A stretch of 64,000 bases of DNA from Paracoccaceae bacterium. GTDB lineage: Bacteria > Pseudomonadota > Alphaproteobacteria > Rhodobacterales > Rhodobacteraceae. The position numbers and the translations under genes were made by a program. Shown here piece by piece: positions 46,442-55,691 of the stretch. Position 1 is the stretch's first letter. Each line of letters opens with the position of its first letter. The notes under the pieces are model-generated. The model ran no database searches. It was given only the letters and a program-made list of their open reading frames with translations, and had not been told where the DNA came from. Location: the NCBI GenBank assembly GCA_028874915.1, contig JAPPHA010000032.1, positions 1 to 64,000 on the forward strand, written 5' to 3'.

Positions 46442-47427
46442 GGCAACCAGGACATCAACCGCCGCCGAAGCTCCCCCGCAAGTCCCTGTGGTGCGAAAAT
46501 GGTTAGGAGCACCAGCGCCAGGCCCGCGATCAGCATGTAGGCGGATGTCACACCGCTGGCGAGATCGATCAGGTAGAACATGAACACCGTGCCGATGAAG
46601 GGGCCGATGGTCGTCCCGGCACCGCCGAGGAGCACCCAGAGAAGCGGAAGGATCGAGTACTGGACCGACGCGAATGTGGCGCCGGCATAACCGAAGAGCA
46701 GGGCGTAGGCGGCACCGGCTGCGCCCGACATGGTTCCGGATATGATAACCGCCCCGAGCTTGTGGGCGAGGACATCGTAACCGAGAAGCCGTGCGCGCTC
46801 CTCGTTTTCGCGGATGGCGACGAGGCAGCGTCCAAAGGGTGTCTGGACAAGCCAGGCTATGAGCAAAAGGCAGACACCAAACAGGGTCAACGCCGCAAAA
46901 TACCGGTTCGAAGGGTCGGTCAGGTCGATTCCGGCGACCTGTCGGGCGGCCTGCTGGATCACGAAACCTTCGTCGCCACGCGTGTACTCGCCGAACAGCA
47001 GGACTGTCAGAAACCCGGCCTGGGCGAACATCAGCGTGACGATCATGAAGGCGACGCCGCTGGTCCGGAGCGCCAGGAAACCGATCACGGCGGAAACCAC
47101 GAGCGCCGTGGCCAGGCCGCCGAGGAAGGCCGGCGCCGGCGTCGCACCAAGGAGATGCATCGGCAGGCCGAGCCCGTACATTCCGGCGGCGAAGAACAGC
47201 GCATGGCCGAGGCTCAGGAGCCCGGTGTAACCGAACAGGATGTTGTAACCCATGGCGTAGACGGCGAGCACCATGATCCGGGCGAGGTTTCCGTTGTGGT
47301 ATTCGGGCAGGATGAAATGGATGACGATCAGCCCGAGGATGATGCCGGCGTGAAGCAAGGGCGACCGGAATCGCGGCGTACGACCGACGGCTGGCCAATG
47401 GGGACTCTCGCCGGCCGGCGGGCTCAT
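46438..47427 (-). CDS. livM: branched-chain amino acid-type ABC transporter permease LivM
   Basis: A 329-residue permease with eight or more helices. Typical LivM stretches are [64 protein letters not shown] and [17 protein letters not shown]. The start overlaps the livH stop and the stop overlaps the livG start, each by 4 nt, so the operon is tightly coupled. Confidence 0.93.
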   Translation of the reverse strand: MSPPAGESPHWPAVGRTPRFRSPLLHAGIILGLIVIHFILPEYHNGNLARIMVLAVYAMGYNILFGYTGLLSLGHALFFAAGMYGLGLPMHLLGATPAPAFLGGLATALVVSAVIGFLALRTSGVAFMIVTLMFAQAGFLTVLLFGEYTRGDEGFVIQQAARQVAGIDLTDPSNRYFAALTLFGVCLLLIAWLVQTPFGRCLVAIRENEERARLLGYDVLAHKLGAVIISGTMSGAAGAAYALLFGYAGATFASVQYSILPLLWVLLGGAGTTIGPFIGTVFMFYLIDLASGVTSAYMLIAGLALVLLTIFAPQGLAGELRRRLMSWLP

Positions 47428-48350
47428 GTCTTCCGGCGCCCGAACAGGCCCTCCGGCCGGAATACCAAGACAAAGGCCACCAGCAGTGTGGCGAGGATCT
47501 TGGCCAGCGTTGGCGAAAAGAACACCGATATGATCCCGTCGCTCAACCCGATCAAAACGGCCGCGACGAGGGTACCGGGCAGGCTGCCAAGACCTCCGAT
47601 GATCACCGCGATGAAGGACAGGAGGAGCGGGTCGCCGCCCATAAGGTAATGCGCCTGCTGGACAGGGACGATGAGCACGGCGCCGAGTGCAGCCAGGCCG
47701 GCGCCGAGGCCAAACACGACGGCGTAGACCCTGGTGACCGGGATCCCGAAGGCCATGGCCATCTCACTGTCAAGCTGGGTGGCGCGCATGATCAGACCGA
47801 GGCGGGTCCGTTTCATCACCAGCCAAAGAGCCGTCAGGATCACGACGGCTGCCACAATGACGGCCAGTTTGTAACTGGTGGTACCAAGCCCCCAGGGCCA
47901 GACCAGCGACAGTCCTCCGTCGCCGAATTCGACCCACGGAATGGCCAGGCGGCGGTTGAACGGTGGCTCCACGGGCCTGGCATCCGGCCCGAAGGTCATC
48001 AGCGTCGCCTGCTGGATAATATAGAGGAGTCCGATGGTCGCGACGATCGTGCGCTCGGGATCATAGGTGATCCGGCGGAGCACAAGCCAGTCGGTGGCGG
48101 CGGCGATGACCCCGACTGTGGCAGGCGCGACGAGGATGGCGACCACAAAGCCGACCGCCGGATGACCACCGACGGCGGTCGCCACCCACCAGGCGATGAT
48201 CGCCCCCAGCATGAAGAACTCGCCATGGGCGACATTGACGATTCGCATGATGCCGAAGACGATGCTGAGGCCGACGGCCGTCAGGGAAATGACGGCCGCC
48301 GTGATGGCGCCCTCAAGCGTGGCAAGGATCAGATGAGGGCCGAAGTCCAC
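47424..48350 (-). CDS. livH: branched-chain amino acid-type ABC transporter permease LivH
   Basis: A 308-residue permease. TAVGLSIVFGIMRIVNVAHGEFFMLGA is the nearly invariant LivH N-terminus, followed by RRITYDPERTIVATIGLLYIIQQATLMTFG and the C-terminal VIIGGLGSLPGTLVAAVLIGLSDGI. It starts at GTG 48350. It pairs with LivM to form the membrane channel. The 78-nt gap to the binding-protein gene contains only a weak 5-bp hairpin. Confidence 0.93.
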   Translation of the reverse strand: MDFGPHLILATLEGAITAAVISLTAVGLSIVFGIMRIVNVAHGEFFMLGAIIAWWVATAVGGHPAVGFVVAILVAPATVGVIAAATDWLVLRRITYDPERTIVATIGLLYIIQQATLMTFGPDARPVEPPFNRRLAIPWVEFGDGGLSLVWPWGLGTTSYKLAVIVAAVVILTALWLVMKRTRLGLIMRATQLDSEMAMAFGIPVTRVYAVVFGLGAGLAALGAVLIVPVQQAHYLMGGDPLLLSFIAVIIGGLGSLPGTLVAAVLIGLSDGIISVFFSPTLAKILATLLVAFVLVFRPEGLFGRRKT

Positions 48351-48428
48351 CGGGATTCAGCCCCCGGACCCGCCGAACCGCTTGCCGCGACCGGGCCTCG
48401 CGTTGCCGTCCTCCGGCATCGGAGCGGA

Positions 48429-49724
48429 TCAGAAGGCCTGGGCCGTGTAGTCGGTCTCATCCTCGTAGAGCGTGTCCTCGATCGATGTCGTGTGCACCAC
48501 ATCAAGCCGCCCTTCGTTCACCCGCGAGATGTACTGGTGGCCGAACACCTGGTGGGTACGCCCGTTGAACACTTTGGCGCCCTGTGGGTGATCCAGCGAA
48601 TGCGGGAGATCGGTCATGGCCTCCACCGCCTCGATCAGCGCCGCCCGGTCGTCGGGACCGGCGTAACCGGAGGCTTCCATTCCAGCCTTGACGATGTTCA
48701 GCGTTTCCCAGCAGCCGAACATGTGAGCGTAGGTGGAAACGTCCTTCGAATCAGACAGGGCGGCACCGTTGTCGTCGACACCGACGGCTGCCCGGTAGGC
48801 CTTGTCGTACTCGGTCTGGTCAGCCTGGGCATAGCGGGGGTACCCTTCCCAGAAGTAACTGCCTTCGAGGAATTCGAGACCCGGGCTGGTGATGTCGACC
48901 GCTTCGAGGCTGTCGATGAAACCGAATATCTCCGGGCTGCTGGGACCGAAGAACTCGCCAAGTTCCTTGACAAAGGTCAGCACCGCAGGACCGACCATGA
49001 CGTGGTAGACCACCTCGGTATCCTGCGGGATTCTCGGAAAGTACTTTGTGAAGGCCGTCTCGGTTGGCGGAATTGCGATCTTCTCCACGACAGTCCCGCC
49101 CTGGCGTTCGATCGACGCCGAGAAATAGTCCCTGTGATCATGGCCGAACGCGAAATCCGGGAAGATCATCGTCACTTTCTTCCCGAGGTTTTCGGCGACA
49201 TAGGGCCCCATCGCTTCCACCTGGCTTTTCACGTCGGTGATCCCGGGTTGCAGCGTGTAGCGATTGAGTATGCCGCTCGCGACATGATGGCCCTCGGACA
49301 CCACGAAATACGGTATCTTCAGTTCGCCCGCACGCGGTGCCGAGCCGATCACCACATGGCTGAACAGGGTTCCAAAGGCGATGTCACAATTGTGCTGGGT
49401 CGCGAACTTCTCCACGACTTCAGCTCCCCGCTTGGGATCGGTGCCGTCGTCCTCGGCAATGATCTCCACAGGCCGTCCGTTTATTCCGCCGGCGTCGTTG
49501 ATTCGCCGGGCCGCGGCCTCGGTGGTCCGGTCGTACCAGCGGCCGTAGGCGGCACCGATGCCCGTCCGGTGGACCTGGAATCCGATGCGGATCGGTTCGG
49601 AGCTCTGGGCCTGGGCAAAACGGGCAGCCAAGGGGAGCGATCCGACCGCGGCCAGCGTTCCTATCGCCCGTCTGCGGGTCATTGTCCCCGGGAGATGTCC
49701 GGTCCTCGATCTGTTGTCCAGCAT
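48429..49724 (-). CDS. branched-chain amino acid-type substrate-binding protein, Tat-exported
   Basis: A 431-residue periplasmic binding protein of the LivK/amide-urea family. The N-terminus carries a twin-arginine signal (TMTRRRAIGTLAAVGSLPLAARFAQA). The mature part begins EPIRIGFQVHRTGIGAAYGRWYDRTTEAAARRINDAGGINGRPVEIIAEDDGTDPKRGAEVVEK, the family's classical first lobe. Length and the EFFGPSSPEIFGFIDSLEAVD region suit members that bind amides, urea or aromatic acids as well as amino acids. The start is ATG 49724 with AAGGAGA upstream. It leads the livHMGF operon; ligand unproven. Confidence 0.9.
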   Translation of the reverse strand: MLDNRSRTGHLPGTMTRRRAIGTLAAVGSLPLAARFAQAQSSEPIRIGFQVHRTGIGAAYGRWYDRTTEAAARRINDAGGINGRPVEIIAEDDGTDPKRGAEVVEKFATQHNCDIAFGTLFSHVVIGSAPRAGELKIPYFVVSEGHHVASGILNRYTLQPGITDVKSQVEAMGPYVAENLGKKVTMIFPDFAFGHDHRDYFSASIERQGGTVVEKIAIPPTETAFTKYFPRIPQDTEVVYHVMVGPAVLTFVKELGEFFGPSSPEIFGFIDSLEAVDITSPGLEFLEGSYFWEGYPRYAQADQTEYDKAYRAAVGVDDNGAALSDSKDVSTYAHMFGCWETLNIVKAGMEASGYAGPDDRAALIEAVEAMTDLPHSLDHPQGAKVFNGRTHQVFGHQYISRVNEGRLDVVHTTSIEDTLYEDETDYTAQAF

Positions 49725-50058
49725 TGGAGTTCTCCTTTTTGTCTCGACTCGGCGAATGCCAACTCCGCGGAGCCGGAACCTCTTCCGGGTCCAGGCATTC
49801 GCAACGGATATTGTTGGCAGCCCGAGGATTTGTCCAGTTTCCTTTGTTCGATCCGGACATGAAGCCGTGTACCACCCGGGCCGGTTTCCGTTGGACCGCG
49901 ACCGCAAGGCTGATAGGGGACGGAGCGGACAGATTCGCCCTCGCCCAATCGGGCACAACGGAAACCGGTGCGAAGCCCCGGATTCGGACTGTCACCGCAA
50001 TGATTGCGGATCGGACGCCGGGCCCGGGAAGCCAAACTGCCTTAGTGGAGACGCCCAG
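49725..50058. other. divergent intergenic region, no gene seen
   Basis: 334 bases between the Liv-type binding protein gene and the GyrI-like gene. It should hold the Liv operon promoter on the minus strand. No clear hexamer pair or RNA motif was found. Confidence 0.45.
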
Positions 50059-50532
50059 ATGGACGTAACGATACGGACCCTCGACAACATACCGGCGGCG
50101 AGCATTCGTCACCAGGGACCCTACAACCAAGTCGGGCCCTGTTTTGAACGCCTCGTCGGTTGGGCCCTGTCGACCGGGGCCCCGATTGGTCGGGCCTTCA
50201 TGATGAGTTGGGACAATCCGGAATTCGTCGCCCCGGAGAATCTGCGTTCCGACGCCTGCATCGAGTTCGAGACCGACGCCACGCCACCGGACGGCATCAG
50301 TCTCGAGACGATCGACGCGGCCGGGTCATACGCAGTCTACGTTCATAGCGGCCCCTATGCCGGGCTGCCGGCCGCCTATCAAAAGCTTTTTGCCGAATGG
50401 CTGCCGGCCAGTGGTGAGCACCTCGCCGAGCGCGCCTGCATCGAATTCTACCTCAACTCGCCGATGGATACGCCACCCGAAGACCTGGTGACTGAAATCT
50501 GGCTGCCGCTCGCGGAACCGGAAATCGACTGA
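50059..50532 (+). CDS. GyrI-like / AraC effector-binding-domain protein
   Basis: A 157-residue stand-alone GyrI-like small-molecule-binding domain. It starts MDVTIRTLDNIPAASIRHQGPYNQVGPCFERLVGWAL, and later GSYAVYVHSGPYAGLPAAYQKLFAEWLPASGEHLAERACIEFYLNSP, the second strand-helix repeat of the fold. Related proteins inhibit DNA gyrase or act as ligand sensors, and some hydrolyse small cyclopropane compounds. No DNA-binding part is attached. The start ATG 50059 has GGAG eight bases upstream. It is convergent with the membrane-protein gene. Confidence 0.85.
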   Translation: MDVTIRTLDNIPAASIRHQGPYNQVGPCFERLVGWALSTGAPIGRAFMMSWDNPEFVAPENLRSDACIEFETDATPPDGISLETIDAAGSYAVYVHSGPYAGLPAAYQKLFAEWLPASGEHLAERACIEFYLNSPMDTPPEDLVTEIWLPLAEPEID

Positions 50533-50593
50533 TTCCCGACGCCGGTACCGCCACGGCGCCGGACCGGCCGGCGGAAACAGGGGCAAGGGTCCG

Positions 50594-52135
50594 TCAGGCG
50601 CCTCGGGGCGAGGCCAGAAGCCAGAGTCCGAGCAACGTGTAAAGAATCATGAATGTCGCCAGGGGGATCTGGCTGATGGCGGCGGCCTTGCGGCTTCCGA
50701 ACATGTCCATCGCGATGGCATGGGCCAGGAGAATGGCGATGATGTGGCCGATGACCACAGCACCGGCCTGGGTGAGCCAGATAACGCGGACGCTTCCGAG
50801 CGTGTTGAAGAACCCGGCGGTGACATGCATGTGGGCGAAGCCGAAAAGGTCTGCGCCCGTTCCGAAAGGGTCCGAGGCCGCGACCAGCGCGTATTGACCA
50901 TTGATCAGGAACGCCGTCAGAAAATGGGCAATGTGGTAGGCGAAGGCGATCGGGATGATTGACAGTGCCAGGCGCCCGAACGCCTCCACGAACCCGGTTT
51001 CTCCTGCCTGCCCGTACCGTTGTGCCAACCGCAGCCCGGCCCAGACGCAGGCGCCGAACACGGTAACGAGAGCGACATTGGCGACAATGATGCCCGTGAC
51101 GGTTTCGGCAATGATTGCCGACCGTCCCGGGAATTCGAGCGGATTGACGCCGATCTGCGACAGCCACCAGAACGTTTCGTTGAGGCCGTCGAAACTCCCG
51201 ACCCCAAGCATGACTAGGGCAAATACCGCAAGGCTGGGTGGCACGGGCTCGGAAGCGGCAATTCCCCACCCCGGAAATCCGGCCCTCGATTGGTCGCGGC
51301 CGAGGCGCACCGGCGCCAGGCGGGCGTAAAGACGAAGGAGCATTGTGAAGCTCTCGCACCTGGTGAGCCAGACGTCGGAGCCGAAGAGAACCATCCCGGC
51401 AAAGGTTACGACCAGGTAAGCAATGACAGTCCAGGCCAGCCGGTCCGGGTCGTCGGGGGCCGGGTAGGCCAGATAGAAAGCGCCGAAGGCCAGCAGAACG
51501 CCAACGCCGGGCCAGGAACCAAGTCTTTCGGGGAGTCGAAGTCTCGGGCGCTGATCGCCGATCGACGCCAACAGGCAGCCGAGACCGGTGAAGGGATTGA
51601 CCCACGTCCAGAGATTGCCAAAGGCACCTTGCAGGACAACGAAGCCCATCCACCAGACCGTCCAGATGAAAAGAGGCAGCGGATTCCCGAGAGGATCCCG
51701 TGTTCCGGCAATCCCGGCTGCGAGCAGGCTCGCAAGCAGCGCCAGAGCCAAAAGGCTGGTGGCGCCGGAGAGAATCGGAGGAACAGGAACACCCGGAAGT
51801 TGCACGGTCCGGAACAACCCCGCCGAAATCCGCCCGGGAAGAAACGCGAGCACCAGAACCGTGAGCACCACCGCGGCAATGCCTGCAGAAATATAGACAT
51901 CCGTCGGCAACAGGAGAACCAGCGCCTGTTCGGAGACATGGGCCGCAGCCGGAACCGCGAAAGCGGCAACGGTCGTAGCGGTTATCGATGCCATCCGCGC
52001 AATTGCCGCCGGCCGCACCGCAACCGGAATCCGGTTAGTCGCGACGGTTTCGTGATTTCCCGTCGACGCCATTGCGATGACTGTCCGCACCGAATTCCTG
52101 GCGGGACTTCCGTTCGTGCCCGGAATTCTCTGCAT
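50594..52135 (-). CDS. polytopic integral membrane protein (annotated in relatives as fenitrothion hydrolase-like)
   Basis: A 513-residue protein with about 12-13 membrane helices. After an Ala-rich first segment it reads AAAHVSEQALVLLLPTDVYISAGIAAVVLTVLV, which matches a group named after the fenitrothion hydrolase of a soil bacterium, whose natural role is unclear. Other features are WVNPFTGLG, a GSFDGLNETFWWLSQIGVNPLEF segment, and paired histidines in AYHIAHFLTAFLINGQYALVAASDPFG and FAHMHVTAGFF that could bind a metal or heme. The start ATG 52135 has TGAGGA upstream. I am sure of the membrane nature and less sure of any reaction. Confidence 0.75.
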   Translation of the reverse strand: MQRIPGTNGSPARNSVRTVIAMASTGNHETVATNRIPVAVRPAAIARMASITATTVAAFAVPAAAHVSEQALVLLLPTDVYISAGIAAVVLTVLVLAFLPGRISAGLFRTVQLPGVPVPPILSGATSLLALALLASLLAAGIAGTRDPLGNPLPLFIWTVWWMGFVVLQGAFGNLWTWVNPFTGLGCLLASIGDQRPRLRLPERLGSWPGVGVLLAFGAFYLAYPAPDDPDRLAWTVIAYLVVTFAGMVLFGSDVWLTRCESFTMLLRLYARLAPVRLGRDQSRAGFPGWGIAASEPVPPSLAVFALVMLGVGSFDGLNETFWWLSQIGVNPLEFPGRSAIIAETVTGIIVANVALVTVFGACVWAGLRLAQRYGQAGETGFVEAFGRLALSIIPIAFAYHIAHFLTAFLINGQYALVAASDPFGTGADLFGFAHMHVTAGFFNTLGSVRVIWLTQAGAVVIGHIIAILLAHAIAMDMFGSRKAAAISQIPLATFMILYTLLGLWLLASPRGA

Positions 52136-52360
52136 ATCAGTCCTCACCCTCCGGTTGGATTCGGCGGCCCTGCCGTCCGGGTGCGCGTCTTGATTCCCCG
52201 ACACTGGACAAAGAAACACGCGGACCCGGCTGTCGACGGCGGACAGTGAAACCCAATCCTGGCAGCCGAGACAAGGTGCGATTGCGCTCGGGGCCGAACC
52301 GGGGTCGCGCGACCGGGCCGTCTGCCGGTCAGGGGAACGGGTCATCACGGGTAGACGGGC

Positions 52361-52711
52361 ATGCAACCGGAGCTGTGCGGATTCAAGGTTCTGACCTTTG
52401 ATGTCTACGGAACACTGATTGACTGGGAAACCGGAATGATCGAAGCGCTTCGGCCCCTCACCGACCGCCTCCGCCGGACGCCGGGCCGCGACGGGATCCT
52501 TGAGACCCACGCTTTTCACGAATCGACGGCCCAGCCATGGACACCGACGCGGACATGGGCGATGACATTCCTGGACTGTGGGCGGCCCAACAACCCCATC
52601 GATACAATAGTTCTGCGAATCAAAGAGGCGGTTCGAAGCCTGTCAGCCAACGGGTTCGCAGATGTCTGCTCACGAACGCAGTTCAACCAATGGCCGCCAT
52701 TCGGTGCCTGA
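52361..52711 (+). pseudogene. truncated HAD-family hydrolase (haloacid dehalogenase type II-like)
   Basis: The first 50 residues (MQPELCGFKVLTFDVYGTLIDWETGMIEALRPL) are a good HAD motif I with nucleophile aspartate in FDVYGTLIDWE, as in type II haloacid dehalogenases of about 220 residues. After ILETHAFHESTAQ the match fades and the frame stops at 116 residues. Motifs II-IV (Ser, Lys and DD) are absent downstream in all frames I read, so the gene looks frameshifted and truncated. It lies upstream of an AraC/MFS pair. Confidence 0.65.
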
Positions 52712-52947
52712 AGACTTCCATCGGTGGGGACCCAAGTCTGTTGCCTGAGACCACGTTGATGCTGGCGACTGCCAGTTGTCCAAGCCCATCGGGCGCGGTC
52801 ATGATCCCGATCACCAATAACGCCGTATGAACTGTATTCCTGATTATCGACGTGATGACTTGTGCAGTTTCGGCGAGCTGGACTTCGCGGAATCCGGCGA
52901 CTTTGCTCCCCTTTCACAAATGATGAAAGCCGTTTCCGCCCCGGGGC
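52712..52947. other. sequence after the broken HAD gene, nothing recognised
   Basis: About 240 bases between the end of the HAD remnant and the AraC-type gene (convergent). No HAD core motif, transposase or inverted repeat was found. It is probably decayed sequence left after the deletion. Confidence 0.35.
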
Positions 52948-53724
52948 TCAGGCGCAGAAATCGCTCGGGCTGCGACCGAGGTTGCGGCGAAACATGTAGC
53001 TGAACGCGCTTGAAGACGCATAACCCATGTCGAACGCGACCGAACCGACCGTCTCGCCGGCGGCAAGCCTCGAAATCGCGTGAAGAATGCGGGCGTGTCG
53101 CAACCAACGCAACGGTGGCAGGCCCGTCTCGGAAGCAAACAACCGTTCGACGGTCTTGCGGCTGGCGGGGGCTTCAGCGAGCCAGGAGTCAACCGACTCG
53201 ACAGCACCCGGGTCGTCGAGCGCAGCTTCGGCGATACGACGAATTCGATGGTCCCGCGGCACTGCGATCAAGAACGGTACGTCCGTTGCCGAGACGAGTT
53301 CATGACGCAGGAGATCGTGAAACGCATCGGTGTGCGCTTTCGAGCGGCCCGTTCCGTCATTGGGAACGGTGCCGGATATCAGGGCGTTCAGGAGCGGCGT
53401 CATCGCCATGATCCGGCATCCAGGGCCGATCTCTTCGGCTTCGTCCCGGCGTACGTCGACGTAGCGCATCTCGTTGTTTGATCCGTATCGCATCCAGTGC
53501 TCGACGTCTGGTGGAATCCACACGGCCATTGCCGGGCCGAGCAACAGGACGCAGCCATGCGTGCCGACATACATGGACCCCGAAACGGCAGAGATGACCT
53601 GCCCGAAGTCATGGGAATGCCAGTCGTAGCATTCGCCCGATGCCGGCCTGATTTTCGCCCCCAGGTAGCGCGGCCCACCTGTCTCTTCGGGATTGTTCCG
53701 GGGATGGTGTTTCGGGTTGTTCAT
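52948..53724 (-). CDS. AraC family transcriptional regulator (cupin-HTH)
   Basis: A 258-residue regulator. The first 150 residues hold a cupin sensor (GECYDWHSHDFGQVISAVSGSMYVGTHGCVLLLGPAMAVWIPPDVEHWMRYGSN). The C-terminal 100 hold the AraC double HTH: SRKTVERLFASETGLPPLRWLRHARILHAISRLAAGETVGSVAFDMGYASSSAFSYMFRRNLGRSPSDF. This order and the WIPPxxxH motif fit the NimR-like group, which often represses a neighbouring efflux gene. It is divergent from an MFS gene across 125 bases. Start ATG 53724 with AAGGA upstream. Confidence 0.92.
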   Translation of the reverse strand: MNNPKHHPRNNPEETGGPRYLGAKIRPASGECYDWHSHDFGQVISAVSGSMYVGTHGCVLLLGPAMAVWIPPDVEHWMRYGSNNEMRYVDVRRDEAEEIGPGCRIMAMTPLLNALISGTVPNDGTGRSKAHTDAFHDLLRHELVSATDVPFLIAVPRDHRIRRIAEAALDDPGAVESVDSWLAEAPASRKTVERLFASETGLPPLRWLRHARILHAISRLAAGETVGSVAFDMGYASSSAFSYMFRRNLGRSPSDFCA

Positions 53725-53849
53725 GTTCCTTGACGATATCTAGATGTAACTTACAACAATGTCGATTGAAAGACACGCCCTTCTGGCCTACGGTGGACAA
53801 TCATCTTGAGCGCGATTTCCGCGCGACTGGTTCAGAGCATGCCACCGCC
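53725..53849. promoter_or_regulatory. divergent regulatory region between AraC-type regulator and MFS transporter
   Basis: A 125-base gap, AT-richer than its surroundings at its left end (GATATCTAGATGTAACTTACAAC). TTGACG lies at the left edge facing the MFS gene, but its -10 is weak. This is where the AraC-type protein would be expected to bind to control the exporter and itself. No operator has been proven from sequence. Confidence 0.4.
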
Positions 53850-55052
53850 ATGAAAAACCGCGCCCTCCCGACATGGTTCACGCTTGGTCATTTTGCCAAC
53901 GACTGGTCGGTCTGCTCGCTTTGGCTGATCGTGCCGGCAGTCGGGGTCGCCATGAATCTTTCACCGGCTGACGTCGGCCTGCTGTTCACGATCTGCTACG
54001 TCGGCGGCGCGCTCGCCTATCTGCCCGCCGGCATACTCGCCGATCACGTTTCAAACCGTGGCCGGCTGCTCCTCGCGACGTTCTGGTGGGTCACCGTCGG
54101 TTATCTGCTGGCCGCCATGGCACCGGGATTCTGGAGTCTCGCGCTGCTGCTCGCCATCGCGGGCATGGGCGATGCGGCGTGGCACCCGATCGCCACCGGA
54201 GTTCTCACGCGCGAAAACAAGGATCGGCGCGCGCACGTGCTTGGCATTCACGCCATCGGTGGCTCGCTGGCGGAGGTGCTGTCACCGCTTTCCGTCGGCT
54301 TTCTTCTCGCATACGTCGACTGGCGCGAGGCGCTGGCGATCTCGGTGCTTCCGGCCGCGTTCATGGGTCTATGTTTCTTCTGGGTGGTGCGCGCCGTTCC
54401 GCGTGTCGAGAAGAAATCGGTCAGCAAGCAAGACATGTTCGACCTCCTGAACGCGTGGCGGCAGGGGAATGGTCTTCGCATGGTAGCGATGATCTGCCTC
54501 TACAACATGGCGCTGATGGCGCTTCTCAGCATGATCCCGTTCTATCTCGCAGACCGGCACGGATTCGGGCCACTGGCCGCCGGAATCGTATTCTCGGCCA
54601 TGCTGATCGTCGGTGCGCTGACACAGCCCTGGATCGGCAAGATTTCCGACACGGCCGGACGCCGGCCGGTCCTGGTGTCAGGCAATCTCACGGCGGCAAT
54701 GGCAATCGGACTGCTGGTCTTCCAGCCTTCGCTCTGGGCCATGATTGCCGCGATGATGGTAGCGGTCGCCGCGCTGGCCGCGATCCGTGCCGCCGTTCTC
54801 GCCGGAGCGGTCGATCACACCGGCCACAGTGAAGGGACGACCCTGGGTTTCGCCTTCGCACTGCTGGAAGGCATCGGGGCGCTCGGCGCAGTGTTCGCCG
54901 GAATTGCAGCCGGGATTTCCTGGCCGCACATGTTCGGACTCGCCGCCACCTTCGCGCTCGTGGCTGCAGCGCTGGGTTCCGTCACTGTCTTCAGGGAATC
55001 TGTCGCCTCCGTCACGACGGAATCCGACGAACACGCTGAGGATTCTTGGTAG
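53850..55052 (+). CDS. MFS transporter
   Basis: A 400-residue twelve-helix major-facilitator protein. It starts LPTWFTLGHFANDWSVCSLWLIVPAVGVAMNLSPADVGLLFTICYVGGALAYLPAGILADHVSNRGRLLLATFWWVTVGYLLAAM, and the loop between helices 2 and 3 carries the MFS signature as ADHVSNRGRLLL. GKISDTAGRRPVLVSGN is the matching signature in the second half. The AraC-type regulator next door suggests induced export or import of a small toxic or aromatic compound. The start is ATG 53850. Confidence 0.9.
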   Translation: MKNRALPTWFTLGHFANDWSVCSLWLIVPAVGVAMNLSPADVGLLFTICYVGGALAYLPAGILADHVSNRGRLLLATFWWVTVGYLLAAMAPGFWSLALLLAIAGMGDAAWHPIATGVLTRENKDRRAHVLGIHAIGGSLAEVLSPLSVGFLLAYVDWREALAISVLPAAFMGLCFFWVVRAVPRVEKKSVSKQDMFDLLNAWRQGNGLRMVAMICLYNMALMALLSMIPFYLADRHGFGPLAAGIVFSAMLIVGALTQPWIGKISDTAGRRPVLVSGNLTAAMAIGLLVFQPSLWAMIAAMMVAVAALAAIRAAVLAGAVDHTGHSEGTTLGFAFALLEGIGALGAVFAGIAAGISWPHMFGLAATFALVAAALGSVTVFRESVASVTTESDEHAEDSW

Positions 55053-55691
55053 CGGGATTCAAGGCATTGCAGATGTCGGCCTCTCTGCGGAGACCGAAGC
55101 CATAGGATCGGGCGGGCCAGATCCGATTTGAACCTGAACATGCGGCGACATGATGCGACCTCCGTGACGTTCCAAGGGCCACCGGGTGACCAGGACGTCG
55201 ATCCGATGCCGCGGCGATATAGTGAGAAGGACGATACGGCGATCTTAAAGGATCCTGAAAAGAGCGACGGGTGTTTCAGCAAGCGGGCTCAATGCCAGGA
55301 GTGCACGCCACTGCAGTTCCTTGACGTCAACAAAGGCTTCCCGAAACCGGCAGGAGTTCGATTTGGCCAAGGCACCTTGCATCGCTGAATTGTTCATGGC
55401 GCCGCATCCCCGAGAACGTGGGACTGCTGCCCGCCGGCACGTTCACAAGAATATCGGGGGCAAGCTCGCCAGTCGCATGCGCCCTGCAAGCTTCGAACCG
55501 AACAACGCCATCAAGCGTGCCGGGGTTGCGCAACCCGTGGCCTCGGCATCCGTGACTTGTGCGCCGCACCGATCGGGCCAAGCCCGGAACCAACCGAACT
55601 CGTGCGTGACGGCAGAACGCATGCGACAAAAGACGATTGCGGCCGACCGGATCCACAAAAAGTCCGAAAGTTCTCGATGGGAGGCATTGAA
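55053..55691. other. 639-base low-coding region
   Basis: Between the MFS gene and the OYE-family reductase no protein, RNA or mobile-element feature was recognised. A palindrome TTGACGTCAA stands near 55320. Short frames on both strands lack ribosome sites and domain similarity. It may be decayed sequence. Confidence 0.45.

Noticed and set aside
45713-47473. A 586-codon frame joining LivG to an upstream arginine-rich stretch
   Set aside because: The upstream part overlaps livM out of frame; the LivG family start is at 46441.
55316-55333. TTGACGTCAA palindrome as an operator
   Set aside because: No promoter or gene start is placed so as to make use of it; it may be chance.
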